NCBI GenBank assembly: GCA_934045075.1
Contig: OW203751.1
Coordinates: 1,375,822-1,439,821 of the forward strand
DNA length: 64,000 nucleotides
Reading direction: 5' to 3'
Source of the DNA: Yponomeuta sedellus
Lineage: Eukaryota > Arthropoda > Insecta > Lepidoptera > Yponomeutidae
The notes under the pieces are model-generated. The model was not told the DNA's origin and did not search any database. It worked only from the letters and a program-made list of their open reading frames with translations. Of this stretch, positions 48,245-57,375 are shown in pieces (position 1 is the first letter of the stretch; the number at the start of each line of letters is the position of its first letter). Position numbers and translations under genes: made by a program.

Positions 48245-48415
48245 TTTTTTTAATGCACTAACCCGTGCTAAGGACAATTTTAAAAAACCTATTCAGAGGC
48301 TAAAAATTCCACCCGTGCCGGGATTCGAGCCCGCGACTTCTGGCTATCCGTGCCAGCGCTCTTCCCAACTGAGCTCATGGGCGACTCACCAGCATCAGCG
48401 AAATTTCGAACCTAT
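48245..48415 (-). mobile_element. S1 tRNA-like SINE
   Basis: TTTTTAATGCACTAACCCGT, AAACCTATTCAGAGGCTAAA, CGGGATTCGAGCCCGCGACT, GAGCTCATGGGCGACTCACC and GCGAAATTTCGAACCTATTA. The leader is truncated. Confidence 0.85.
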
Positions 48416-48544
48416 TAATATTATTGTATTATTTCCCAAATTAAAGTTTCTATACTCGAGTGTCTGTACATAGATAGGTCAAGAAAACCTTTAACTTGAC
48501 CAGACTTTTAACATTGCATAGCCAGAATAATTAATTACAGATAA

Positions 48545-48898
48545 TTGTGGCCTAATCGAACCAAGTGATTGGAATAAATCACTTGAGTTAAGAAACAACA
48601 GGCGCGGTCAGGTGCAGTCCCGTGACTACTGTTAGTGGCATTTTTTCCGAGCGCTTCCGTCATTCGCAATGCACGTTAAGCCGTTGGTGCCGGCTGTCAT
48701 GTAATGGCAGTCGTTAAGCCATGTCAGAGGCTTTACGGGCGGCTTGGTAACTTAAGCCCCGCCACTGTCTTACAATCCTCCACCAACCCGGACTTGGCCC
48801 CCGTGGTGGAGTATGGCCTAAACTTCCTGCGACGCTGGAAGATACCCATGCCCCAGCAGTGGGGACATACAAAGGGTTGAAATCATCATCATCATCAA
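48545..48898 (+). mobile_element. 5S-rRNA-derived SINE A with ATC tail
   Basis: TGTGGCCTAATCGAACCAAG, TTGAGTTAAGAAACAACAGG, GCGCGGTCAGGTGCAGTCCC (box C deleted), GGTGCCGGCTGTCATGTAAT, GGAGTATGGCCTAAACTTCC and AGGGTTGAAATCATCATCAT. It shows the trinucleotide 3' tail, absent in most copies here. Confidence 0.88.
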
Positions 48899-49358
48899 AT
48901 AAAAAAATATATACCCAACTGCTTAGGAGCATCTGTTGAATTTTTATCTCCGTGCGGTGCAGTTGCCAGGCGGGACTAAAGTAATTAACCTACAAGAATT
49001 CAAATGAGAATCTACTTAGACTGAGAATTCAAAAGCCTCATCTAGGCCATATTTTAAGGCAGTTTACATGTCTTCTCAAACAAAAAAGGAGTGTGATATT
49101 TCGAGTGTAGGTATGTTTGTTAGTTGATTTATTCAATTATAACATCCAAATGCTTTAAACGGATTTAGAAGTGGTAGTGTTGATAGATTCACGTAATGAG
49201 ATGATATATACGGCCGTTACTTTGCGGAGTTCCATAATAGCATTAAAAAGTTAAAATTACTTTGCTAGATTCAGCCAAAAATCCCACAAGCATCATGCGG
49301 TTAGTTAATAACCACCCTCCCTCACACGACACGAACACACCACCACCGACACCAATAC
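48899..49358. other. No recognised feature
   Basis: No gene recognised. Confidence 0.4.
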
Positions 49359-49359
49359 T

Positions 49360-49446
49360 TGTGTGGCCCCCGTGGTGGAGTATGGCCTATACCTTCCTCA
49401 GGGAAGAGACCCGTGCCCCTCGCTGGGGTCATAATGGGTTGATGAA
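49360..49446 (+). mobile_element. 5S-SINE B tail fragment
   Basis: TGTGGCCCCCGTGGTGGAGT, CCTATACCTTCCTCAGGGAA, GAGACCCGTGCCCCTCGCTG and CATAATGGGTTGATGAAG. Confidence 0.8.
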
Positions 49447-49734
49447 GGTGATAGTGAATTTACTTAAGCAGTCGGGTTTTTCGTTTTGAAAGTTTTTAAG
49501 CCTCAAAATAGAATGACTAAGGAACTGATTACTAATTATTGCGTGTTAGATTCACCTTGCCGTAATCATAAATAACAATAAAATAATAAAACGTTTGGAG
49601 GTTTCACTGCAGAAAATCGTCCATTTTGGTACAATGCCTTGTATTTGTACTTGTTTAATAAAAACCTCTAAACCTCTGTACACTTTAAGGCACTAAAAAC
49701 GCTGGAATAATTTAAATGAATATGACCTATAAAT
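49447..49734. other. No recognised feature
   Basis: No gene recognised. Confidence 0.4.
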
Positions 49735-49885
49735 TGCACCAACCCAATTCTTCCCGCGGGTGTCGTAAAAGGCGATTATGGGACACAAACCGAGGGGTGG
49801 GCAGCAGCGCCCCCAACCCGCATGCCCAGCGTGGGGATTATGGGCAATACCCCCTATGATTAGCACAACCTGACGACGACGATGA
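49735..49885 (+). mobile_element. LINE-A internal-deletion derivative (short)
   Basis: GCACCAACCCAATTCTTCCC, GCGGGTGTCGTAAAAGGCGA, GGTGGGCAGCAGCGCCCCCA, GCCCAGCGTGGGGATTATGG and CTGACGACGACGATGACGG. The middle is deleted even within the 5' region. Confidence 0.8.
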
Positions 49886-49939
49886 CGGCGAGCTATAAAT
49901 TTAAAATTCGTATATAATATTTAGGTAAATGTATCTGCT

Positions 49940-50090
49940 GTTCTGGAACTTAGCACCGACTCCAAGATATTCTTTTTGTTCGTTATTTATTTTTTTGCGT
50001 TTGTATTATTTTTGTATATTTATATTTACGAGTGTGTGTGCAAATGGAAATAAATGTTTTATCTATCTTAGATCTATTGCACAGTATTCA
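49940..50090 (+). mobile_element. LINE 3' end remnant
   Basis: ATTTTTTTGCGTTTGTATTA, GTGTGTGTGCAAATGGAAAT and AAATGTTTTATCTATCTTA look like a 3' UTR with AATAAA-type signals. Family unknown. Confidence 0.4.
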
Positions 50091-50157
50091 TTTATTTCAG
50101 GCTTTGCCCATATACCTACTGTTAGTAACAATGCTGAGTTTTAATATGTTAGTAATA

Positions 50158-50351
50158 CACTGATCTGCGAAACTAAGAACTACAGTTTTAATTTTGTTTT
50201 ATAGTAAAGTACCCACAAGTACCCACTGTGGAGATTTTATGCACAAAATTAAACTCTTTTCCTTTTTATTTCGAAAGTATATCTTATTGCACTTAAAGAG
50301 TTATTGAAATTTTAATTTTAAAAGTGTGATACTTAATTTTGCAGACCAGTG
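50158..50351. mobile_element. Tc1/mariner-like MITE, TA flanks
   Basis: The left end CACTGATCTGCGAAACTAAG and the right end (complement CACTGGTCTGCAAAATTAAG) match at 16 of 20. TA dinucleotides lie on both sides (50156-50157 and 50352-50353). 194 bp, no ORF. CACTG ends with TA duplication fit the Tc1/mariner superfamily. Confidence 0.8.
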
Positions 50352-50369
50352 TAATATAAATATATCATT

Positions 50370-50470
50370 CAAGTCCGGGTTCGTGGAGGATTGTAAGACA
50401 GTGGCGGGCCTTACTGTCAGAAGTTATCAAGCCACCCATAAGGCCTGTGACGTACGGCTTAGCGTGACAT
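50370..50470 (-). mobile_element. 5S-SINE fragment
   Basis: CAAGTCCGGGTTCGTGGAGG, GCGGGCCTTACTGTCAGAAG and CCACCCATAAGGCCTGTGAC in complement orientation. Confidence 0.78.
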
Positions 50471-51012
50471 GTAATGTACTCGTATATATTTGCCTGTACA
50501 AAAAAACCTTTTCGCAGTTTTCTCCACAATTTTTTTGGCTTAGCTGCTTTTTAGTCAGCGGAAGGCCGAGTTATCAAGCCCTGCTAGCAACGCGAGGCGG
50601 ACTTATGGACAGTGTCTTCCAGCCAGGGACGAGGCGCATGCGTCAACCTTGCCTGTGCATAATTGATATCTACACTTGACAGTAAGATTACCTCCAAATA
50701 CAGTCGCGAGCAAAAGTGTTTACGGTCTTATTGATAAAAACAAACAAAGAAAATTTCAATTTCAGACGTATAGCCCAAGGGCAATTGGAAGAAAATACTT
50801 CTTAATACTAAGCTGGCCTTTGTACAAACCTATTTTTTGCAATAAAGATATATATAGAGATTAATCACTTGTTTTTGCTTAGAGACACACACACATAAAG
50901 TATCACATAAAAAAAGTTGATTACATAAAATAGTTTACAGCTTTATCTTACAAACTAACTCGAATTCATCAAGTTCTATCTCCTTTTCAATCAAAATATT
51001 AATTATACCACG
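50471..51012. other. No recognised gene
   Basis: Two short open stretches (50326-50679 and 50676-50864) have no recognisable domain. Otherwise unassigned. Confidence 0.4.
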
Positions 51013-51013
51013 T

Positions 51014-51305
51014 TTTAAAAACCTATTTAGAGGCTAAAAATTCCACCCATGCCGGAATTCGAACCCGCGACCTCTGGCTATCCGTACCAGCGCTCTTTCC
51101 AACTGAGCTAATGGGCGACTAACCTGCATCAGTAAAATTTCGAACCTCTTTACACTATTCTCTGTATTACGTACAGGCAGCGACATCTGGCTTAAGTAAA
51201 TTGCTTCACTTACAGCCCGGACTACCTACTTTGTAGTTAGGTTTTTTACATCGGAATGATATCACTGTACCCTTAGCACGGGTTAGTGCATTTAAAATAA
51301 AAAAT
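51014..51305 (-). mobile_element. S1 tRNA-like SINE
   Basis: AAAAACCTATTTAGAGGCTA, CGGAATTCGAACCCGCGACC, GAGCTAATGGGCGACTAACC, ACAGCCCGGACTACCTACTT, TTACATCGGAATGATATCAC, then TGTACCCTTAGCACGGGTTA in the opposite orientation. The inverted tail is therefore part of this copy too. The flanks TATACCACGTT (about 51004 and 51310) form an 11-bp candidate target duplication. Confidence 0.87.
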
Positions 51306-51580
51306 AAAGTATACCACGTTATTCATGCTTATATATATGAATAGTTACTGAAACAGCAGTTACAAAAGATAAGGTACAACTGGCGGCCTTATTAATATGG
51401 AAGGTATAGTTATTTAAAATTAATACTCACTGCCTTTGGAAGGAAGTGCATAAAAAGCTGTTGGTCTGATATTGCTACACTTTCTAAAATCAATGCATAT
51501 ATCAAACCTGATGCGGTGCAGATACAGAATTACTTTCTAAAATCCATCAACTTGATGCATTGTTTAATAGACTAGATAAG
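51306..51580. other. No recognised gene
   Basis: TACAACTGGCGGCCTTATTA (51375) is a LINE 3' word. Otherwise unassigned. Confidence 0.4.
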
Positions 51581-51582
51581 GT

Positions 51583-51668
51583 AACAATCCTTGTACGTCC
51601 CCACTGCTGGGGCACGAGTCTCTTCCTGCATCGCAGGAAGGGTAGGTCATACTCGACCATGGGGCCAA
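51583..51668 (-). mobile_element. 5S-SINE tail fragment
   Basis: ACAATCCTTGTACGTCCCCA, CGAGTCTCTTCCTGCATCGC and GTAGGTCATACTCGACCATG. Confidence 0.78.
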
Positions 51669-52143
51669 ATGTCTCATTCTCATTAGATGAAGAACGATAT
51701 GTTTTATGTAGCTGACAAAAAAATGCAGTAAAAGTAAAAAAAAAATTAAAAATGTATATTAAAACCACTTTATAAACATCCCACTTTTGTAACTAACTGT
51801 ACTCTGTAACGGGAAACGAGGCAATAAAGAGAATCATTAAAACGAAACTAAGTATTTGTACTGTGTCATAGAAAAATAGAACAGAGTGTCACAGAATAAT
51901 GAAGTACAGCTTACGAGTACACAGGGTTATTCATAAATTCATATCATGTTATGTGATTATGTTTTTTTTATTGATCGAATTTTAAGTGTGTTTAAAGTAT
52001 GAAAAAAAAATTGAATAATGAATTGAATGTGTAATAACATAGATTTTAAAGAAATCAGGTCCAATACTAATAATATTGGACCTGAGTTGTCTGAATAAAT
52101 AAATATAATAACAATAATAAAATACGCAATATACTTGTCCTAA
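51669..52143. other. No recognised feature
   Basis: AT-rich. An inverted pair AGGTCCAATA/TATTGGACCT (52056-52083) makes a small hairpin. No gene recognised. Confidence 0.4.
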
Positions 52144-52144
52144 G

Positions 52145-52478
52145 AAGCGCTCGTCGCCTAGTCGAGCGGAGTGATTGCAATCAATCACTTGCGTTAACTG
52201 GCTCGGTTAGGTGCAGGATGGGTGACCGCCTCGCGACTACCGCTAGTGGCATTTTTCCAAGCGCTTCTGCGCTTTGCAAGGCACGTTAAGCCGTTGGTGC
52301 CGGGTAATGGCAGACATGGCTATGTCAGAGGCCTTATGGGCGGCCCGCCACTGTCTTACAATCCTCCACCAACCCGGACTTGGCCTCCGTGGTGGAGTGT
52401 GGCCTAACCTTCCTGCGGTGCAGGAAGAGACCCGTGCCCCAGCAGTGGGGACGTACAAGGGTTGATATCGGTATCGAA
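52145..52478 (+). mobile_element. 5S-rRNA-derived SINE A
   Basis: AAGCGCTCGTCGCCTAGTCG, AGGTGCAGGATGGGTGACCG, GCCTCGCGACTACCGCTAGT, TTGGTGCCGGGTAATGGCAG, CCGTGGTGGAGTGTGGCCTA and ACGTACAAGGGTTGATATCG. Box C is intact and box A is lost (GCGTTAACTGGCTCGG). Confidence 0.86.
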
Positions 52479-52667
52479 GATATCATCGATTTACGAGTAC
52501 ACAGCGTAGATTACGCAATGAGCATAGTCCGAAAATAAGAAAAAACCTGTTTTAATTTAAAAAAAATCCGAGAAAATAGGTATTTGTATATTTTTAATAA
52601 GTTCTCAAAGAGGTTACGAGGAAGAAATGTAGATTCTTTACGTAAAAAAACATTTGTAAAACCTATT
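52479..52667. other. No recognised feature
   Basis: AT-rich; nothing recognised. Confidence 0.4.
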
Positions 52668-52790
52668 TAGATGTGAAAAATTCCACGCTTGCCGGGACTC
52701 GAACCCGCGACCTCTAGCTAACCGTGCTAGACCTCTGGAATTTTAAGCCTCTAAATAGGTTTTTTAAAACTGTCCTTAGCCCGGTATAGT
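52668..52790. repeat. Palindromic S1 derivative
   Basis: AACCTATTTAGATGTGAAAA, GCCGGGACTCGAACCCGCGA and CCTCTAGCTAACCGTGCTAG turn near 52730 and return as ACCTCTGGAATTTTAAGCCT, CTAAATAGGTTTTTTAAAAC. Asymmetric: most of the return arm is lost. Confidence 0.78.
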
Positions 52791-53034
52791 GGATTAAAAA
52801 GAATATAGTTAAAAAAAACATATTTGATTTCCGATTTTAAACTGGACCAATGTCAGGCTTCTGTCTCTTTCACCTCATACTTTGTTCTCTCTCGCGCATC
52901 CGTGTTTTTCGCAATTTACGGACGAAGACCTAATCTGCGTAATAAATGCTTTTGTAGTAATGTTTAAAGGTGGGTCTGTAATTCATAGAAAGATCCTCAA
53001 ACTCAAATTCTAATCAAATTTTTTTTTCACACTT

Positions 53035-53165
53035 CACACTAATATTATAAACGCGAACGTTTGTGAGTGTGTATATTTGTTACTTCTTCACGTCTAAACG
53101 GCTGAAGCGGTTTTAATAAAATTTGGTATGGAGTTAGCTGACTAGATTAATACGTAGGCTACGGT
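53035..53165 (+). repeat. Helitron-like repeat, internal part
   Basis: ACACTAATATTATAAACGCG, TTGTTACTTCTTCACGTCTA, AACGGCTGAAGCGGTTTTAA and TTGGTATGGAGTTAGCTGAC. Complement copies at 14105-14232 and 16755-16860. Confidence 0.6.
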
Positions 53166-53785
53166 TTACTGAGGACGCCCCTCAGCTAAGTTCATACTAA
53201 TTATTTACATTCTTTTTTCATTTAATATTTACACATAAAATCTAAATGTTAACATAGCCAACCTAACCTTAATACATCTATAACTTAATTTATTTAAAAA
53301 TTCATTTACAAAAATTTCGTCCACAAAGTCCGAAAAAAATTATACAAAATTTACATAAAAAAATAATAATAATAATAATGTCAATCAAATAAACCGCCCC
53401 GAGACATTTCCGACCCAAAGGTGACACTGACACTGGACACTGGCAGCGTTACCGCGCTGCACAGCAAGGGATAATTATCCTTTGCATCAAAAATGCCCCT
53501 GAGCGGTAGTCAATGTCACGGTTCGATTTATTTAACACGAAACCCAAAAGTCAAATACTACGCCCAGATCATCACCGCCTCTAATTCGTTGCCAAGACGC
53601 TGGCAAACAAGTATCAACATGCATACTGCAGTAGTAGAATACATTTACTGTATTGCAATTATAATCTGTGCAACTGTATGACATCACATGTATTCGCAAG
53701 CAAATTATATAAGTTTGAAAGAAATATGTGAGTGCTATGTGGATGTTATAAGAAAGCCAAGTTTTTTGACAAACAACAAAGTCGA
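53166..53785. other. AT-rich, with a repeat shared with 28400-28586
   Basis: 53400-53540 resembles 28425-28530 (see that entry). The remainder is AT-rich with no gene recognised. Confidence 0.45.
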
Positions 53786-53787
53786 TG

Positions 53788-53848
53788 TCAACCCTTGTAT
53801 GTCCCTACAGCTGGGGCACGGGTCTCTTCCTACATCGCAAGAAGGAAC
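53788..53848 (-). mobile_element. 5S-SINE tail fragment
   Basis: GTCAACCCTTGTATGTCCCT, GCTGGGGCACGGGTCTCTTC and CTACATCGCAAGAAGG. It joins directly to a LINE 3' end at about 53850. Confidence 0.78.
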
Positions 53849-53849
53849 A

Positions 53850-54208
53850 TAGTATTTATTTATTCAAAATTACATAGAAACTGTTACTAATGAACGTTAC
53901 AAGACAAACTAGGTAGGTGTCCATTTCAAAATCTAGATTACTTTGGAGAAAAAATGGACCTAATACTCAAAAGTTAAGGAAGTATGAAACTGTTTTAAAT
54001 CAAATCAATCAGATCAAAGTATTTTATTCAAAATAACACGTAAACTTATTGAACGTTACAGGGTAAACTGGACTAGTTTACCCTGTAACGTTCAATCACT
54101 TACAGGGTAAACTAGTCCATTTCAAAATTTAGATGATTTTGGAGATAAAATGGGCAAATAAACTCTAAACTTAGCCTTTTCAAAGTCCTTAATTAACAGA
54201 GTTTACAT
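53850..54208 (-). mobile_element. LINE 3' ends (GAAAT/AATAAAA group), nested
   Basis: GTTACTAATGAACGTTACAA, GACAAACTAGGTAGGTGTCC and AGATTACTTTGGAGAAAAAA (53880-53956) and again CGTAAACTTATTGAACGTTA, TAGATGATTTTGGAGATAAA (54040-54150). The second copy holds an internal perfect hairpin at 54048-54094 (GAACGTTACAGGGTAAACTG and its complement). Continues to the 5S-SINE target at 54198-54208. Confidence 0.65.
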
Positions 54209-54590
54209 CGTTATCAACCCTTGTATGTCCCCACTGCTGGGGCACAGGTCTCTTCCTGCATCGCAGGAAGGTAAGGCCATACTCCACCACGGGGGCCAAG
54301 TCCGGGTTGGTGGAGGATTGTAAGACAGTGGCGGGCCTTACTGTCAGATGTTATCAAGCCGCCCATAAGGCCTCTGACGTGGCTTAACGACTGCCATTAT
54401 ATGACAGCCGGCACCAACGGCTTTACGTGCCTTGCGAAGCACGGAAGCGCTCGGAAAAATGCCACTAGCGGTAGTCACGGGACTCTCACCCATCCCGTAC
54501 CTGACCGCGCCTGTTGTTGCTTAACCAAGTGATTGATTCCAATCACTCGGTTCGCCTAGGCCACGAGCGCTTCCATAATTATACATAACG
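54209..54590 (-). mobile_element. 5S-rRNA-derived SINE A with 11-bp TSD
   Basis: Complete complement copy: CAACCCTTGTATGTCCCCAC, GTTGGTGGAGGATTGTAAGA, GACAGCCGGCACCAACGGCT, GACTCTCACCCATCCCGTAC, CTGACCGCGCCTGTTGTTGC and CGGTTCGCCTAGGCCACGAG. Flanked by AGAGTTTACAT (54198-54208 and 54591-54601). The uninterrupted target is visible at about 22825-22840. This is retroposition with a target duplication. Confidence 0.93.
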
Positions 54591-54775
54591 AGAGTTTACA
54601 TAATTATACATAATTTAATTCCAGATATCATTGTTATCTAAATACCTAATCCTTAATACCATATTAGCCCTTTTGGCACAAAGTACATTACACATTTTTT
54701 GAACTCCGTGTCAGGCAAGCTTAATCTTCAGGGGTTTTATTATAGAAACGTGTACAATGCCCCGTGTAGGATGTA
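54591..54775 (-). mobile_element. LINE 3' region continued
   Basis: TAATTCCAGATATCATTGTT, TAGCCCTTTTGGCACAAAGT and ATTTTTTGAACTCCGTGTCA match 22870-22970. Separated from 54000-54208 only by the SINE. Confidence 0.7.
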
Positions 54776-54839
54776 TTAACCTTTGCAAGCCTAAATCTCG
54801 GGAACGAGAGTTTATGTTTATTTCTAGTATTTACATTGT

Positions 54840-54947
54840 AAAACCATCTAAAACCATGTCCCAGGCACTGCAGCAATCGAGTGGTCAATTCACCTACCTA
54901 GTGTGAGTGTAGATGCCACTTGACGCTGTATAGATCATCTATGGTAT
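54840..54947 (+). mobile_element. S4 SINE tail
   Basis: AACCATGTCCCAGGCACTGC, AGTGGTCAATTCACCTACCT, GTGTGAGTGTAGATGCCACT and TGACGCTGTATAGATCATCT. The head and core are missing. Confidence 0.82.
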
Positions 54948-54971
54948 GGTCTGTGTTGGCTGCCTACAGTT

Positions 54972-55055
54972 TTAGAGTTACTGATATTTTTCCTGACATA
55001 CACAATATTTTCATAGATATACTGACTGGTACCTGTCAGGATGTCGGTTTCTTTG
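54972..55055. repeat. Dispersed repeat, partner of 1-85
   Basis: TTACTGATATTTTTCCTGAC, ATTTTCATAGATATACTGAC and CTGTCAGGATGTCGGTTTCT match 1-85. Confidence 0.6.
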
Positions 55056-55059
55056 GATA

Positions 55060-55600
55060 GATACACTTTACTTCACAACCAGAAAAAAAGAATACAACCA
55101 TGATTTCTTAAATCTAAGTAATATTATACAATTGGCGGTCTTATCGCTAAGAGCGACCTCCTCGGCAACCTTTGGATGAAATGGATTGCATGAAGGATAT
55201 AGTCGATAAGAGCATGTTCATAAATAATTAAATCGAAAATACGTTGATACCAAGTAATGAAATGAAAATGAAATAAAAAGGTTTTATTCAAAGGAGCACT
55301 GAAACTGCGGCTTAATGAACGTTACAATTCAAACTAGGTGTCAACAAAAGGTAACAAAAAAAGGTAACATAAAGGTAAGGTGGTAACAAAAGAGTGCGAG
55401 AATGTGAGTACTTACTTGTATAATATATTATATAAGATAAGAATATTCTTTATTGTACACAGGAAAAACAACAAATACAAAATAATTACACATATATATA
55501 GTACAATCGGCGGCCTTATAGCCTAAAGCAATTTCTTCCAGACATCCTCACTATGGAAAGTTGCTGAAGGAAATTAGAAAGACGGGTAGCCGGTGCTGAA
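55060..55600 (-). mobile_element. Cluster of three LINE 3' ends
   Basis: (1) 55060-55195: TAGATACACTTTACTTCACA and CGGTCTTATCGCTAAGAGCG. (2) 55258-55345: AATGAAATAAAAAGGTTTTA and CACTGAAACTGCGGCTTAAT. (3) 55430-55595: ATAAGAATATTCTTTATTGT, AGTACAATCGGCGGCCTTAT and AAGCAATTTCTTCCAGACAT. All are in the same orientation; each is a 5'-truncated non-LTR copy. Confidence 0.6.
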
Positions 55601-55789
55601 TATATACATACTTTAAAGACTTGCATCCAGATTGAACCCTTGGACAACCGAAAGAGGGGACGACCAATAATTACATGGAAAAGACCTACAGACCAATAGT
55701 CGATTAGCATTAGCTAGCCTAGAGGAAGGCTGTATGGCGATAGTGAGACCTGACATTAGATAGCTAGATAGAGAACACTTAATCTATAA
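55601..55789 (+). pseudogene. LINE C-terminal scrap
   Basis: About 55635-55690 encodes PLDNRKRGRPIITWKRPTDQ, a GRP-x-TW-type C-terminal end seen after the RT of several non-LTR families. Too short to name. Confidence 0.45.
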
Positions 55790-56080
55790 TATAAAAATTA
55801 ACCGCTAAATGTGCTGGTAAGCGCAAATCTCGAGAGCAGCTGAACCGATTTGGCTAATTCTTTTTTTTAGAATATTCCTTGCAGTACGAGGATGGTTCTT
55901 ATAAAAATGAATCGCTGAATGTGTTGGTAAGCGCAAATCTGGAGAGCAGCTGAACCGATTTCGCTAATTCTTTTTTTAGAGTATTCCTTGAAGTACAACG
56001 ATGGTTCTTACGGAGAGAAAAGTAAAAAAATTAAAGAATCGACTGTTAGGTGGTACGAAGTTCGCTGGGTCAGCTAGTTG
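55790..56080 (+). repeat. Helitron-like repeat, two tandem copies
   Basis: TAATATAAAAATTAACCGCT / ATAAAAATGAATCGCTGAAT starts (55792, 55900), each with TGGTAAGCGCAAATCT and GAGAGCAGCTGAACCGATTT. Ends GGTACGAAGTTCGCTGGGTC then AGCTAGTTG. Confidence 0.75.
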
Positions 56081-56149
56081 TTACATAAAAATGGAAATGA
56101 CACGGATATTTCTTAACCTAAGAGTAATTAATTGTAATTATACTTTGTA

Positions 56150-56350
56150 GCACACGAAACATTTAACAGGACATTATATAAGAAATAACATGTACAGAGG
56201 CGAGCTTATCTCTGTTAGAGATTTCTTCCACCAAACCTTAGAGTACAGCCTCATAGTTGGGCCATTGTAAGTAGCAAGCGCTGCGGTACGTTAACACTTT
56301 AGACACTAGGGTTTCCTTACGATGTTTTCCGTCACAGAAAATATGCGCTA
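56150..56350. repeat. Repeat partner of 567-661, then S4-type fragment
   Basis: CGAAACATTTAACAGGACAT and CATGTACAGAGGCGAGCTTA match 567-661. From about 56250 (GCCTCATAGTTGGGCCATTG, GGTTTCCTTACGATGTTTTC) the sequence is S4-type on the minus strand. Confidence 0.65.
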
Positions 56351-56569
56351 GTCCCACAATTGGTACATTTAAGAAGCTTGAAAGAGCACTATTTATCTCT
56401 ATCATAACTTTGAGCTATTTATCTATTTAATATTTACTGTGTATTTTATTTATTTATATTAGTCGATGTAGTGTATTATTTCTGCTTAGGTTATTGTTAA
56501 GGGTTTTTGCAGTCTATGTAGTTTATTTTGTACACGTATATAGACCCGTGTTTTACTGCTGCTCCGACT
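56351..56569. other. No recognised feature
   Basis: AT-rich; no gene recognised. Confidence 0.4.
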
Positions 56570-56665
56570 CTCCAAGGTTTGCTGGAAGAAATCTCTAACA
56601 GAGATAAGCTTGCCATTGTGCAGGTTATTTCTTATGTAAGGTTCTATTTAATGCTTCGTGTGCAA
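56570..56665 (-). repeat. Inverted copy of the 567-661 repeat
   Basis: CAAGGTTTGCTGGAAGAAAT, CTCTAACAGAGATAAGCTTG and TTATTTCTTATGTAAGGTTC are the complement of 56170-56245. Confidence 0.65.
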
Positions 56666-56698
56666 TTAAGTATAATATTAACAAACATAAATAACTTA

Positions 56699-56889
56699 GG
56701 GCCTGTTTCACAATCTTCAAATAAAGTTCCAGATAAGCTTTCTGCAACCAGGGCTGCCGTTTGTTCTAAATTAAAATAAATATTCCTATAACGCGTGTGT
56801 TCGTTCATGGCTTCAAATTTAGAACAAACGACAGCCCTGGTTGCGGATAGCAAATCCGGAACTTTATCTGCAGATTGTGAAACAGATCC
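56699..56889. mobile_element. PIF/Harbinger-like MITE, TTA flanks
   Basis: GGGCCTGTTTCACAATCTTC, AAATAAAGTTCCAGATAAGC and GCAACCAGGGCTGCCGTTTG, then a short loop, then the complement. Flanked by TTA (56696-56698, 56890-56892). It is the 191-bp sibling of 38170-38464 with a shorter centre. Confidence 0.85.
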
Positions 56890-56899
56890 TTAGAAAACT

Positions 56900-57060
56900 A
56901 AGTCATTGGTACAACATGCCGTGGTTCGAACTCACGACCTCCCGATTGAGAATCCGGCATTCTACACTACCCACTATACTACATGGTGATAGTCACACGT
57001 TTATCACTATACAGCCTCTCTCTAGGCCGGGGATTTCCTTGCGACGTCTTCACCTTCATA
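56900..57060 (-). mobile_element. S4-type SINE, minus strand
   Basis: CATTGGTACAACATGCCGTG, GGTTCGAACTCACGACCTCC, TGAGAATCCGGCATTCTACA and TTGCGACGTCTTCACCTTCA. The core motif is diverged. Confidence 0.65.
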
Positions 57061-57369
57061 CCGGCTGACGGTAACGAATCGGCGCGCATCACGGATCCTT
57101 GCCGAGGTATTTCAGGAGGCGAGGAAGCCTTAAATGACGTCACCGCATGCGACTACATAAAAACCTCGGCTGCAGAAGTGCGGAGGCTATTTTACGTAAG
57201 AACCGAGGCTGCTTGCAACTGGCAGGCGCGGCGTCGCGACGAACGAGTATTAATTTTAATAATCGAACGAATCTTTTCGTCTTCTATTTGTATTTCTTTC
57301 GCTGCCAGCCTTAGTGAGTTGTGTGTGTGTTCCACGGTGTTACGGGGATACGGCTGTACGTTTGGAAGT
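57061..57369 (+). promoter_or_regulatory. Candidate host promoter and 5' exon
   Basis: A local GC/CpG-rich island in AT-rich surroundings. It holds a perfect CRE-type TGACGTCA (57135-57142), a TATA-like TACATAAAAA (57154-57163) about 12 bp on, and then about 200 bp without repeats ending at a consensus splice donor GTGAGT (57370-57375). This is the arrangement of a promoter plus non-coding first exon followed by an AT-rich intron (57376 onward). No start-codon context or protein similarity supports it further. It could also be an unrecognised repeat end. Confidence 0.35.
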
Positions 57370-57375
57370 GTGAGT

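Noticed and set aside
57135..57142. CRE site as proof of a promoter
   Set aside because: A single 8-mer is weak; TGACGTCA also occurs near 19680 without other promoter features.
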